Assembly (NCBI GenBank): GCA_030646595.1
Contig: JAUSKS010000036.1
Location: 1 to 16,863, forward strand
Origin: Gallionellaceae bacterium
Lineage (GTDB): Bacteria > Pseudomonadota > Gammaproteobacteria > Burkholderiales > Gallionellaceae
DNA: 16,863 nucleotides
Direction: 5' to 3'
Shown: piece after piece, positions 7,544 through 13,941 of the stretch
Position numbering within the stretch: position 1 is the stretch's first letter
Layout of the letters: each line of letters starts with the position of its first letter
Made by a program: the position numbers and the translations under genes
Notes under the pieces: generated by a model
What the model saw: the letters and a program-made list of their open reading frames with translations, nothing else
The model's database searches: none
What the model was told of the DNA's origin: nothing

Positions 7544-8709
7544 AATTTCCCTTGATGCGAAACAATATCCTGCGCGAAGACCTGGATGCAGTAATCGAAC
7601 ATTTAAAGCAGAACGATCCTATCCTGACTCATGGTGCCAATGTCAGGGCCTTCGAAGCGGAATGGTCGGAATGGTTGGGTGTGAAATACAGTGTGTTTGT
7701 CAATTCCGGCGCATCAGCGAATTTGTTGACCATGGCCATACTCAAGATCCGCCATCCAGAGGGGGGCGAAGTGATCACGCCGCCGCTGGCCTGGGTTTCC
7801 GACGTCGCATCGGTATTGCAAAATGGTTTTTCTCCGGTGTTTGCAGATATTGATCCACGCACCCTGGCGATGGACCCCGCCCAGATTCTGAAAAAAATCA
7901 CCTCCAAAACAAGGGCGGTATTCCTCACTCATGTGCAAGGTTTTGACGGCCTGACTGATGAACTGGTAGACGAATTAAAGCGCCGCAATATCCCGCTGAT
8001 TGAAGATGTCTGTGAATCGCACGGCGCTACCCACAACGGCCAGCGACTGGGTAGCGTGGGCTGGATATCCAATTTCTCCTATTACTACGCGCACCATATG
8101 AGCACTATCGAAGGCGGCATGGTGTGTACTAATGACGCGGAGGTCTACCAGCAGGTGCGCATGTTGCGTTCACATGGCATGGTGCGGGAAGCCAGTGATC
8201 CCGCTGTGCGCGCAGCCTACCAGGCAGCAAACCCTGAGTTGAATCCAGATTTCATTTTTGCCTTTCCTGCCTACAATACTCGCAATACCGAGATTGGCGG
8301 CATCATGGGACGCAGTCAGCTTAAACGTCTGGATCAGATTGTGCAGCGCCGCACTGAAAACCTGCTGCGTTTCTTGAAGCAGATCGACCCGACCAAGTAT
8401 CGAACCGACTTCAAGCTGGAAGGCTCCAGTAACTATGCCTTTAATCTTGTTCTGCAGAAGCCGGATGATGATCTGGTACAGCGCCTCATGCAGAAAATGC
8501 GCGAGTCTGGCGTAGAGTTTCGCAGAGGCAGTGCAGGCGGGGGCAATCAGATACGCCAGCCCTATTTAAAAGGTATTGTGCCGGATGGACACCATCACCA
8601 GTTCCCCGAAACAGAACACGTCCATTTCTATGGCTTCTATATTGGCAATTTCCCTGATTTGCTAGATGATGAAATTGACGAACTCTGCGCAATTGTAAAC
8701 TCAGCTTGA
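7540..8709 (+). CDS. DegT/DnrJ/EryC1/StrS-fold PLP enzyme with His in place of the catalytic Lys: probable ColD-like ketosugar 3-dehydratase
   Basis: Protein of 389 residues with the aspartate-aminotransferase fold. NSGASANLL (55-63) is the PLP phosphate region and EDVCESHGA (155-163) carries Asp156, which contacts the pyridine nitrogen. In ordinary members the PLP-binding Lys sits in a motif like S-F-x-x-x-K-x-x-x-x-x-E-G-G. Here the motif is SYYYAHHMSTIEGG and the Lys position is His185. This replacement is the known mark of 3-dehydratases such as ColD (GDP-4-keto-6-deoxymannose 3-dehydratase) and E1/RfbH. The E1/RfbH iron-sulfur cysteines are absent: only Cys158, Cys196 and one Cys near the C-terminus occur. 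The length also fits ColD. So it likely removes the C3 hydroxyl of a 4-keto sugar and is not an aminotransferase. It starts inside the transketolase stop. Confidence 0.82.
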   Translation: MKFPLMRNNILREDLDAVIEHLKQNDPILTHGANVRAFEAEWSEWLGVKYSVFVNSGASANLLTMAILKIRHPEGGEVITPPLAWVSDVASVLQNGFSPVFADIDPRTLAMDPAQILKKITSKTRAVFLTHVQGFDGLTDELVDELKRRNIPLIEDVCESHGATHNGQRLGSVGWISNFSYYYAHHMSTIEGGMVCTNDAEVYQQVRMLRSHGMVREASDPAVRAAYQAANPELNPDFIFAFPAYNTRNTEIGGIMGRSQLKRLDQIVQRRTENLLRFLKQIDPTKYRTDFKLEGSSNYAFNLVLQKPDDDLVQRLMQKMRESGVEFRRGSAGGGNQIRQPYLKGIVPDGHHHQFPETEHVHFYGFYIGNFPDLLDDEIDELCAIVNSA

Positions 8710-8765
8710 AGTAAGTGTAGTGACTGTCAACAACGAATGATTTTTTAATAAGGAAAAGGAACGCA

Positions 8766-9704
8766 ATGAGCTACAACATCCTCGTTACTGGCGGTGCCGG
8801 TTACCTTGGTTCCACCATGGTTCCAGACCTGCTTAATGCTGGTCACAAAGTGACAGTGCTGGATAATTTCATGTTCAAACAAACCAGCCTTAATCATGTT
8901 TGTAACAATCCAAATTTTTCCGTGGTCAAAGGCGATATTCGTATCGAGAGCGTGATGGCACCGCTGCTTAAAAAGGCTGATATTGTTATTCCATTGGCGG
9001 CCTTGGTCGGCGCTCCTTTGTGCAACCTCGATCCAATAGGTGCAACAACAGTTAACCACGATGCAATTTCACTGATGATCAAGCTGTTGTCCAAGCAGCA
9101 AATCGTACTCATGCCGACTACCAATAGCGCTTACGGTACTGGCGACGCGAATAATTTCTGTACTGAAGAATCCCCGCTGCGCCCTATCTCTCAATATGCC
9201 ATCGAAAAAGTGGGCATCGAAAAAGAATTGATGCAACGGGAAAATGCAATCAGCTTCCGCCTTGCCACCGTGTTTGGCATGTCCCCACGCATGCGGATTG
9301 ATTTGCTTGTGAATGATTTTACTTATCGCGCTGTTAATGATCGGTTTGTCGTTCTGTTTGAGGGCCATTTCAAGCGTAATTATGTGCATGTACGCGATGT
9401 CTCGCGTGTTTTTCAGCATGCCATTGTCAATTTCGACAAGATGAAAGGGGAGATTTATAACGTCGGCCTTTCTGAGGCAAACGTGTCCAAGCAAGAACTC
9501 TGCGAAGCCATACACAAGCAACTGCCGGAATTTCTTTTTCTGGAGGCACCAGTAGGTAAAGACCCCGACCAGCGCAACTACATTGTGTCGAATGAAAAAA
9601 TAGAGGCAACAGGCTACAAAACGACTATGTCGCTGGATGCCGGCATAGCAGAGCTGATCAAGGGCTATACCATGATCAAAAACACACGCTACGGGAATGT
9701 GTAA
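8766..9704 (+). CDS. extended-SDR nucleotide-sugar epimerase/reductase
   Basis: NAD(P)-dependent sugar-nucleotide enzyme of 312 residues. The Rossmann motif is TGGAGYLGS (8-16), and Tyr144/Lys148 in YAIEK are the catalytic pair, preceded by PTTNSAYG (117-124). The substrate-binding half shows NYVHVRDVSRVFQHAI and GEIYNVGL, common in NDP-hexose epimerases, dehydratases and ketoreductases. The substrate cannot be told from sequence. Placed after the 3-dehydratase, it may reduce or epimerise the 4-keto-3-deoxy product, or reduce a keto group left by C2 transfer. The start is supported by AAGGA about 6 bases upstream. A 56-base gap separates it from the preceding gene, the largest internal gap of the operon, without an obvious terminator. 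Confidence 0.82.
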   Translation: MSYNILVTGGAGYLGSTMVPDLLNAGHKVTVLDNFMFKQTSLNHVCNNPNFSVVKGDIRIESVMAPLLKKADIVIPLAALVGAPLCNLDPIGATTVNHDAISLMIKLLSKQQIVLMPTTNSAYGTGDANNFCTEESPLRPISQYAIEKVGIEKELMQRENAISFRLATVFGMSPRMRIDLLVNDFTYRAVNDRFVVLFEGHFKRNYVHVRDVSRVFQHAIVNFDKMKGEIYNVGLSEANVSKQELCEAIHKQLPEFLFLEAPVGKDPDQRNYIVSNEKIEATGYKTTMSLDAGIAELIKGYTMIKNTRYGNV

Positions 9705-9708
9705 GGTA

Positions 9709-9737
9709 TTCCCCTTCGGGATAAACAGGAAGGGGAA
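9709..9737 (+). promoter_or_regulatory. hairpin that would hide the ribosome binding site of the next gene
   Basis: TTCCCCTTC (9709-9717) and GAAGGGGAA (9729-9737) are perfect 9-bp complements with an 11-base loop. The 3' arm contains the AGGGG ribosome binding site of the gene starting at 9744. In mRNA the stem would block initiation unless it is opened, for example by ribosomes finishing the upstream gene at 9704. No T-run follows, so a terminator is unlikely. Confidence 0.5.
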
Positions 9738-9743
9738 AATGAA

Positions 9744-10949
9744 ATGGCGCAGGCAGTTGATTACCTGATCGTAGGCGGCGGTATTGTTGGCTTGACGGTT
9801 GCCCGTGAGTTGCGCAAGCGCTATCCAGCAGCGAGCATTGCTTTGCTGGAAAAAGAAGCAGCCCTGGGGAAGCATGCTAGCGGACGCAATAGCGGTGTGC
9901 TGCATAGCGGTATTTATTACGATAGCAGTACCTTGAAAGCCAAGGTTTGTGCGGAAGGGGCGCGCCGCATGAAGGCATTCGCGGCAGAACATGACATTAA
10001 CTGCCAGCACTCGGGCAAGGTCATTGTCGCCACCTCAGCGCAGGATTTGCCGGTGCTGGAACGTCTGCTTAAGAATGCGCAAGCGAATGGCATACGAGCA
10101 GAACGCTTGGATGAGCAAGGTATCCACCAGATTGAGCCGCATGCCGGGGTCTATCAGCAAGGTATCTATTGTCCGGACACCGCTGTGATTGATAGCAAGG
10201 CGGTGTTATTGAAGTTGAGAGAGCTGCTGACTGCCACTGGAGTGGAAATATTTTTACACGCTGCTGTGGATTCCATCGATGTAGCAGCGCGCAAGATAAT
10301 TACGCCTGCTGGCGAATTCAGTTATGGCTACCTGTTCAACTGTGCCGGCGCCTCTGCTGACAAAGTGGCCAAGCATTATGGCTTGGGTCTGGATTACACC
10401 CTGGTGCCTTTCAAAGGCATTTACTTCAAACTGCGTCCGGAGCGCGCGCATCTGGTACGCGCCAACATCTACCCTGTTCCTGATATCAACCAGCCTTTTC
10501 TGGGCGTGCATTTGACCCGTGTGGCCAGTGGCGACGTATACGCAGGCCCGACCGCAATACCTGCGCTGGGCAGGGAGAATTATGGCATTCTACAGGGGGC
10601 CAGGTTGGCCGAATCGCTACGAGTTGGTTTTGAAATTTCCAGGATGTATTTGGCCAACCATCAGAATTTCCGTCGCCTGGTGCACACCGAACTGGGTAAG
10701 TATCGCAAGAAAAATTTCTTTGCCGCAGTGCGTAAATTGATGCCGGAATTGACTTACGATGATCTTGTTGCCAGCGATAAAGCAGGTATACGTCCGCAAC
10801 TGATTAACATTCGTGAAAAGAAATTGGAGATGGATTACGTCATCGAAAAATCTGCTGATTCGCTGCACGTGTTGAACGCAATTTCACCGGCATTCACCAG
10901 CTCGTTGGCTTTCGCCGAATGGATTGTGGATCAGTCCAGCATTGCTTAA
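9744..10949 (+). CDS. lhgO: LhgO-family FAD-dependent oxidoreductase (L-2-hydroxyglutarate oxidase-like)
   Basis: Flavoprotein of 401 residues in the DAO family. The dinucleotide-binding motif is GGGIVG (11-16). The segment SGRNSGVLHSGIYY (46-59) is characteristic of L-2-hydroxyglutarate oxidases/dehydrogenases, and FKGIYFKL and the C-terminal GIRPQL support the family. LhgO converts L-2-hydroxyglutarate to 2-oxoglutarate and passes electrons to the respiratory chain. In a polysaccharide operon a paralogue could oxidise an alpha-hydroxy group on a sugar acid, so the symbol names the family and not a proven substrate. The start at 9744 follows GGAAGGGG at good spacing. An out-of-frame ATG at 9739 is not used. 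The ribosome binding site lies in a hairpin. The stop is 4 bases before the preferred start of the Nudix gene. Confidence 0.82.
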   Translation: MAQAVDYLIVGGGIVGLTVARELRKRYPAASIALLEKEAALGKHASGRNSGVLHSGIYYDSSTLKAKVCAEGARRMKAFAAEHDINCQHSGKVIVATSAQDLPVLERLLKNAQANGIRAERLDEQGIHQIEPHAGVYQQGIYCPDTAVIDSKAVLLKLRELLTATGVEIFLHAAVDSIDVAARKIITPAGEFSYGYLFNCAGASADKVAKHYGLGLDYTLVPFKGIYFKLRPERAHLVRANIYPVPDINQPFLGVHLTRVASGDVYAGPTAIPALGRENYGILQGARLAESLRVGFEISRMYLANHQNFRRLVHTELGKYRKKNFFAAVRKLMPELTYDDLVASDKAGIRPQLINIREKKLEMDYVIEKSADSLHVLNAISPAFTSSLAFAEWIVDQSSIA

Positions 10950-10953
10950 TTTC

Positions 10954-11556
10954 ATGGCTGAACACAAAAAGGCCGGGGATGAGGATTTGCCAATTGAAGT
11001 GGTTAACAGGCGCATAGTCTGTGAAAACACTAAATTCCTGGTTTATTTTGATCATGTAATTGACCAGGCAGGGGGCGAGGTAAGAGATTACCTCGTGGTT
11101 GCCCCCAAAAACCCGGGGGAAAATCTTGTTACTGGGGTGGCCATTTTACCCATTGTCGATGGACAAATCGGGTTGATACGGATTTACCGTCCGGCAATAC
11201 GCAGTTATTCTTGGGAAATTCCGCATGGCTTTGTGGAGGAGGGTGAGAGTGATCATTCATCAGCGTCGAGAGAGCTGCTGGAAGAAACCGGGCTGACTGT
11301 TGCAGCGGAGTGTCTTTCTTCCTTGGGCTACATTACGCCAGATAGCGGAGTGTTGGCGGCGCGGGTGCATCTGTTTCTTGCCGAGGCTTGTTACCCATCA
11401 CAGCAAGCTCAACCTGAAATAGGTCTGCGGGAATTTCGCTTTTTTCCTGTTGCGGTAGTGGAGGAAATGATCACCCATTCCGATATACAAGACACATTCA
11501 CGCTGGCTGCATGGTGCAAGTATCAGTTGCTGCAAAATACGCAGCAAATTAGATAG
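10954..11556 (+). CDS. Nudix hydrolase, ADP-ribose pyrophosphatase-like
   Basis: Protein of 200 residues with a complete Nudix box at residues 92-114 (G-x5-E-x7-RELLEETGL). This box binds the metals needed to split nucleoside diphosphates linked to another moiety. The following GYITPDSGVLAARVHLFLA resembles the ADP-ribose/NDP-sugar pyrophosphatase branch. I prefer the ATG at 10954 (MAEHKK), 4 bases after the upstream stop. The longer frame from 10924 would overlap the oxidoreductase by 26 bases and adds ten residues without family character. Neither start has a strong ribosome binding site. In this operon it may hydrolyse a misformed or excess nucleotide sugar, or simply be a co-transcribed housekeeping enzyme. 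The substrate is not readable from sequence. Confidence 0.82.
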   Translation: MAEHKKAGDEDLPIEVVNRRIVCENTKFLVYFDHVIDQAGGEVRDYLVVAPKNPGENLVTGVAILPIVDGQIGLIRIYRPAIRSYSWEIPHGFVEEGESDHSSASRELLEETGLTVAAECLSSLGYITPDSGVLAARVHLFLAEACYPSQQAQPEIGLREFRFFPVAVVEEMITHSDIQDTFTLAAWCKYQLLQNTQQIR

Positions 11557-11568
11557 GCAGAACATCAG

Positions 11569-12246
11569 ATGAATATAGCTGCTAGTGTCATAAGTTCCAG
11601 CGCACTTCGCCTGGCTGATAAATATCGTCAGAGCTTGTTGTGCTTGCTGGTGTTAAGCGGAATTTTTGGTGCCATCATGGGCGTTTCGACTGCCACCTGG
11701 CAGCATCCAATCGAAACCGCCCAGGTTCTAATGGGATGGGTTTCTTATGATCATTCCTCTTTGCCGTATGCATATCATGTATCTCTCTTTTCGCTGTTAA
11801 ATTACATTGCGTGGTTTCTGCTGGCAGTAAGCAACTCGGAAGTTTCAAGCTCGATTCTGCTGTCAGCCATGATAGGAATCATGGCGATGCAGACAGTGGC
11901 TATGGCCGCATTTTTAATTGTGCGCAATGTCTATGTTGCAATGCTCATTACCTCCTTTTTAACAGCATTGAATTTTTTTGGCGTGGGGATCAGTTACCCG
12001 ATAATTTTCATGGGGACTGAACATTCATATGGCAGGGCGGGCTTGTATTTTGTTGTGTATGCCATGTTGATGTTCGCTTTTTCAAAGCACCGCACAGGAT
12101 TTTTGATGTGTGGACTTGCCATCGGCATACATCCAACATGGGGATTATGGCTTAACGCCTGCCTGTTTGTGGCTTTTGCGGCGCAGTATGTGAGGTTCAA
12201 GTCACTGCTCGATAAAAAAATATTGTGCTGTACCTGGCCGGACTAG
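11569..12246 (+). CDS. polytopic membrane protein, N-terminal part (broken by frameshift)
   Basis: Encodes 225 residues with about six hydrophobic segments, roughly at 22-44, 71-88, 92-115, 119-147, 155-170 and 175-202. The last loop carries GIHPTWGLW. The hydrophilic end LLDKKILCCTWPD is out of character and stops at 12244-12246. The downstream frame begins with a further hydrophobic stretch, and the two frames overlap at an A7 tract (12214-12220), so both are almost certainly one gene of about 600 codons. The start lies 12 bases after the Nudix stop, with a weak ribosome binding site. I do not recognise the family. The layout (many membrane spans plus a soluble tail) recalls GT-C-type transferases and other polymer-handling membrane proteins of polysaccharide loci, but no catalytic motif is certain. 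Confidence 0.6.
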   Translation: MNIAASVISSSALRLADKYRQSLLCLLVLSGIFGAIMGVSTATWQHPIETAQVLMGWVSYDHSSLPYAYHVSLFSLLNYIAWFLLAVSNSEVSSSILLSAMIGIMAMQTVAMAAFLIVRNVYVAMLITSFLTALNFFGVGISYPIIFMGTEHSYGRAGLYFVVYAMLMFAFSKHRTGFLMCGLAIGIHPTWGLWLNACLFVAFAAQYVRFKSLLDKKILCCTWPD

Positions 12247-13379
12247 GCATACCCCTGCTGATATTTGCATGGCAAAAAATGCATTATCCGATAGCCTATG
12301 AAAATACCTGGGCTGATCCCGATACAGCCAGAGATATTTTTCTGAACTACACCCGATATTGGGATTATCACCGTCAAAAATTTGATAAGCTGCCAGTATT
12401 GGAGGGCGGGTTTTTATATGCTTTCGTAACACTCTGCATTGCCATATGGTTTGCATACCGCAATAAAACACAAAATATTCCAAGAGGAGAGTTGTTGTTT
12501 TATGCAATGGTGATTGCTTCAACTCTTTTATCGTGGCCCTTGGTATTTATCCCATCCTGGTTTGACCCAGCCATGTTTCCGGATTTCCTTGTTATCCTGA
12601 TGCCCGGGCGCTTCATCAACATATCAATATTGCTCTGTACGCCATTATTGGTAGCTATTTTATGCCGGCATAAAAGCTGGTTTACTCCGGTTCGTTATGT
12701 TGTGGCTATGCTCATTTTTTATATGGTGACTATAACGCGATACGGCAATGGATATGCAGCATTATTCCAATTCTTCATCGATATAGAATTATTGGTCATT
12801 TGCACAGCAGGAATTATCGGAGCAGGCCAATATATTCAGCGGCGACCCATTCCCCTTCCTCCGAATATATCTTTGCAAATTAAAGCCTGGGCCAGCGTAG
12901 GCGTAATACTGCTGCTTTATTTGTCGCCAGTTTTTCTGGCCTATGAATTATCTACAGTCAGAAAAAGGAATTTTGCTCAGGTTAAAGTTCCGCCCAACAT
13001 TGAAGGCTCCATATTGACTACCATGGAGCACTATCTGGTACAGGCCGAAACCCGGGTCAGTTCCATTACACCGCATATAGACGGTTATTCATATATAGGG
13101 AATCCCGCCATTTTATTAGCGCTGGACCGGTTTACTTCAGACCTTTACGGTATTTCCCTGGCTGTGCCCCCGGCACCGCATCTGTCCCTGCATTACAGTG
13201 TGATTGGCACAAATGATTACCAGAAGCTGTGGCAATCCAGAACCTGTGAAGAGTGGGAGAAGCTGGCCAGTAAGTATCATTTTGGCTTGATATTGGTTGC
13301 GCCGTATATGCCTCTTCGTCTTCCCAGAGTTGATGCTGATCCCAAATGGAATAAATACCGCCCCACATGTGCTGGATGA
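12225..13379 (+). CDS. polytopic membrane protein, C-terminal part (continuation after frameshift)
   Basis: This frame opens at 12216, just after an in-frame TAA at 12213-12215, and its first possible start is a GTG at 12225, which has no ribosome binding site. It is best read as the -1 continuation of the preceding frame: DKK, then N-I-V-L-Y-L-A-G-L-G. It holds about seven more hydrophobic segments and, after LSPVFLAYELSTVRKRN, a soluble tail of about 140 residues. The tail ends KYHFGLILVAPYMPLRLP, then a short hydrophilic end. Function is unknown. It is the last gene of the operon, and no clear terminator follows its stop at 13379. Either the gene is a recent pseudogene, or the A-run was miscounted, or slippage joins the parts. 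Confidence 0.6.
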   Translation: MLYLAGLGIPLLIFAWQKMHYPIAYENTWADPDTARDIFLNYTRYWDYHRQKFDKLPVLEGGFLYAFVTLCIAIWFAYRNKTQNIPRGELLFYAMVIASTLLSWPLVFIPSWFDPAMFPDFLVILMPGRFINISILLCTPLLVAILCRHKSWFTPVRYVVAMLIFYMVTITRYGNGYAALFQFFIDIELLVICTAGIIGAGQYIQRRPIPLPPNISLQIKAWASVGVILLLYLSPVFLAYELSTVRKRNFAQVKVPPNIEGSILTTMEHYLVQAETRVSSITPHIDGYSYIGNPAILLALDRFTSDLYGISLAVPPAPHLSLHYSVIGTNDYQKLWQSRTCEEWEKLASKYHFGLILVAPYMPLRLPRVDADPKWNKYRPTCAG

Positions 13380-13403
13380 GCCCCCACAGGATTCGTCTGT
13401 TAA

Positions 13404-13530
13404 AATCGGTCACTGTTGCAACAAGCAATTACCGAGGGTAAAAAAGTTCTCGCAGATAGTGCTGCCAGATCGCTCGCTCAATTGAAAGAAATTCTTGCAA
13501 ACGAAGTTGACAGCAAAACAAGCCACAAAA
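13404..13530 (+). pseudogene. possible remnant of a helical protein gene
   Basis: The frame that opens after a TAA at 13401 reads LLQQAITEGKKVLADSAA, then RSLAQLKEILANEV, then DSKTS, before running into the palindromic repeat. The first 40 or so residues look like a real amphipathic helix, a little like the end of a phasin or another coiled protein. The rest of the frame (to 13661) is the repeat read by chance. No start codon with a ribosome binding site precedes it: a TTG at 13416 is the only candidate. It could be the tail of a gene cut by rearrangement, or chance. I cannot name it. Confidence 0.25.
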
Positions 13531-13534
13531 TTAT

Positions 13535-13640
13535 TCCTTCCCCTTCAAGGGGAAGGTCAGGATGGGGATGGGGTAAAGGTTTGAATTGCATGGCGCTCAG
13601 TACCCATCCCCACCACAGCCCTCCCCTTGGAGGGGAGGGA
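13535..13640. repeat. palindromic repeat element with two GC-rich hairpin arms
   Basis: The left arm CCTTCCCCTTCAAGGGGAAGG (13536-13556, shown here in full as two halves CCTTCCCCTT and AAGGGGAAGG around one C) and the right arm at 13619-13639 (CCCTCCCCT, TGG, AGGGGAGGG) are each hairpins. They are also related to each other in inverted orientation. Inside them GGGGATGGGGTA (13564-13575) faces TACCCATCCCC (13601-13611). The whole 106-bp unit folds into one long imperfect hairpin. It resembles the CCTCCCCTT...AAGGGGAGG type of interspersed repeat seen in many proteobacterial genomes. It lies just after the sugar operon and could act as a transcription barrier, but there is no T-run. No terminal target duplication is seen. 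Confidence 0.7.
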
Positions 13641-13829
13641 GTTTATGTCGCCAGCGGCTAACCGTGCCATGAGGGTCAGGGTCTTGAACATTAACATTAA
13701 CAGATGACCGACTGAGCAAATTTTCCCCTGCGCCTTCTTCCCGCACTGATATGGTTGCTCAATGCATCCACCTATACCAAAATTTCATGAAGCCAAGGCC
13801 CTCTCAATGATGTCGCGGGTTTTTAGAAT

Positions 13830-13859
13830 TGTCCGGTTTTGTAGCACATGAATTGTCCG
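13830..13859. repeat. left inverted repeat of the IS with internal direct TGTCCG copy
   Basis: TGTCCGGTTTTGTAGC is followed by ACATGAAT and then TGTCCG. The two TGTCCG copies start 24 bases apart. These are likely outer and inner transposase binding sites. Confidence 0.75.
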
Positions 13860-13868
13860 CTTTTTTTG

Positions 13869-13921
13869 CCTTGGATGGGAAGCAGCGTAGGGCGTAGCCC
13901 GAAGCAGCTTCCCATCCAAGG
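13869..13921. repeat. perfect long hairpin inside the IS, beyond the transposase stop
   Basis: CCTTGGATGGGAAGC (13869-13883) and GCTTCCCATCCAAGG (13907-13921) are perfect 15-bp complements. The loop contains a smaller stem, GGGC-GTA-GCCC (13890-13900). It lies between the left end and the transposase stop codon at 13942. Read along the transposase mRNA, the stem is followed by an A-run and not a T-run, so a simple terminator is not supported. It may be a REP-like palindrome or a barrier that stops outside transcription from entering the transposase gene. Confidence 0.7.
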
Positions 13922-13941
13922 TGGCACGCTTGGCGGACGGT

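Larger units (their letters stand above)
13380..13829. other. gene-poor stretch between the sugar operon and the insertion sequence
   Basis: This stretch of 450 bases holds a coding-like remnant (about 13404-13530), a palindromic repeat (13535-13640), and then 189 bases (13641-13829) in which I see no gene, promoter or RNA. The composition is mixed and the region looks like degraded or rearranged DNA. Confidence 0.6.

Noticed and set aside
7540..8709. E1/RfbH-type iron-sulfur dehydrase
   Set aside because: The cluster cysteines are missing and the length is closer to ColD than to the roughly 437-residue E1.
9069..10010. 313-codon frame on the - strand
   Set aside because: It lies across two well-supported + strand genes and its translation resembles no family.
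13416..13661. Small gene of 81 codons
   Set aside because: Its second half is the palindromic repeat read as protein (PSPSRGR, SPPLGGE). Only the first 40 or so codons look coding-like, so it was kept only as a possible remnant.
13680..13720. ACATTAACATTAACAG stretch as a rRNA leader or antitermination site
   Set aside because: There is no boxA-like sequence and no rRNA gene nearby.
13861..13925. IS hairpin as a rho-independent terminator for the transposase
   Set aside because: In the transposase direction the stem is followed by an A-run, not a T-run.
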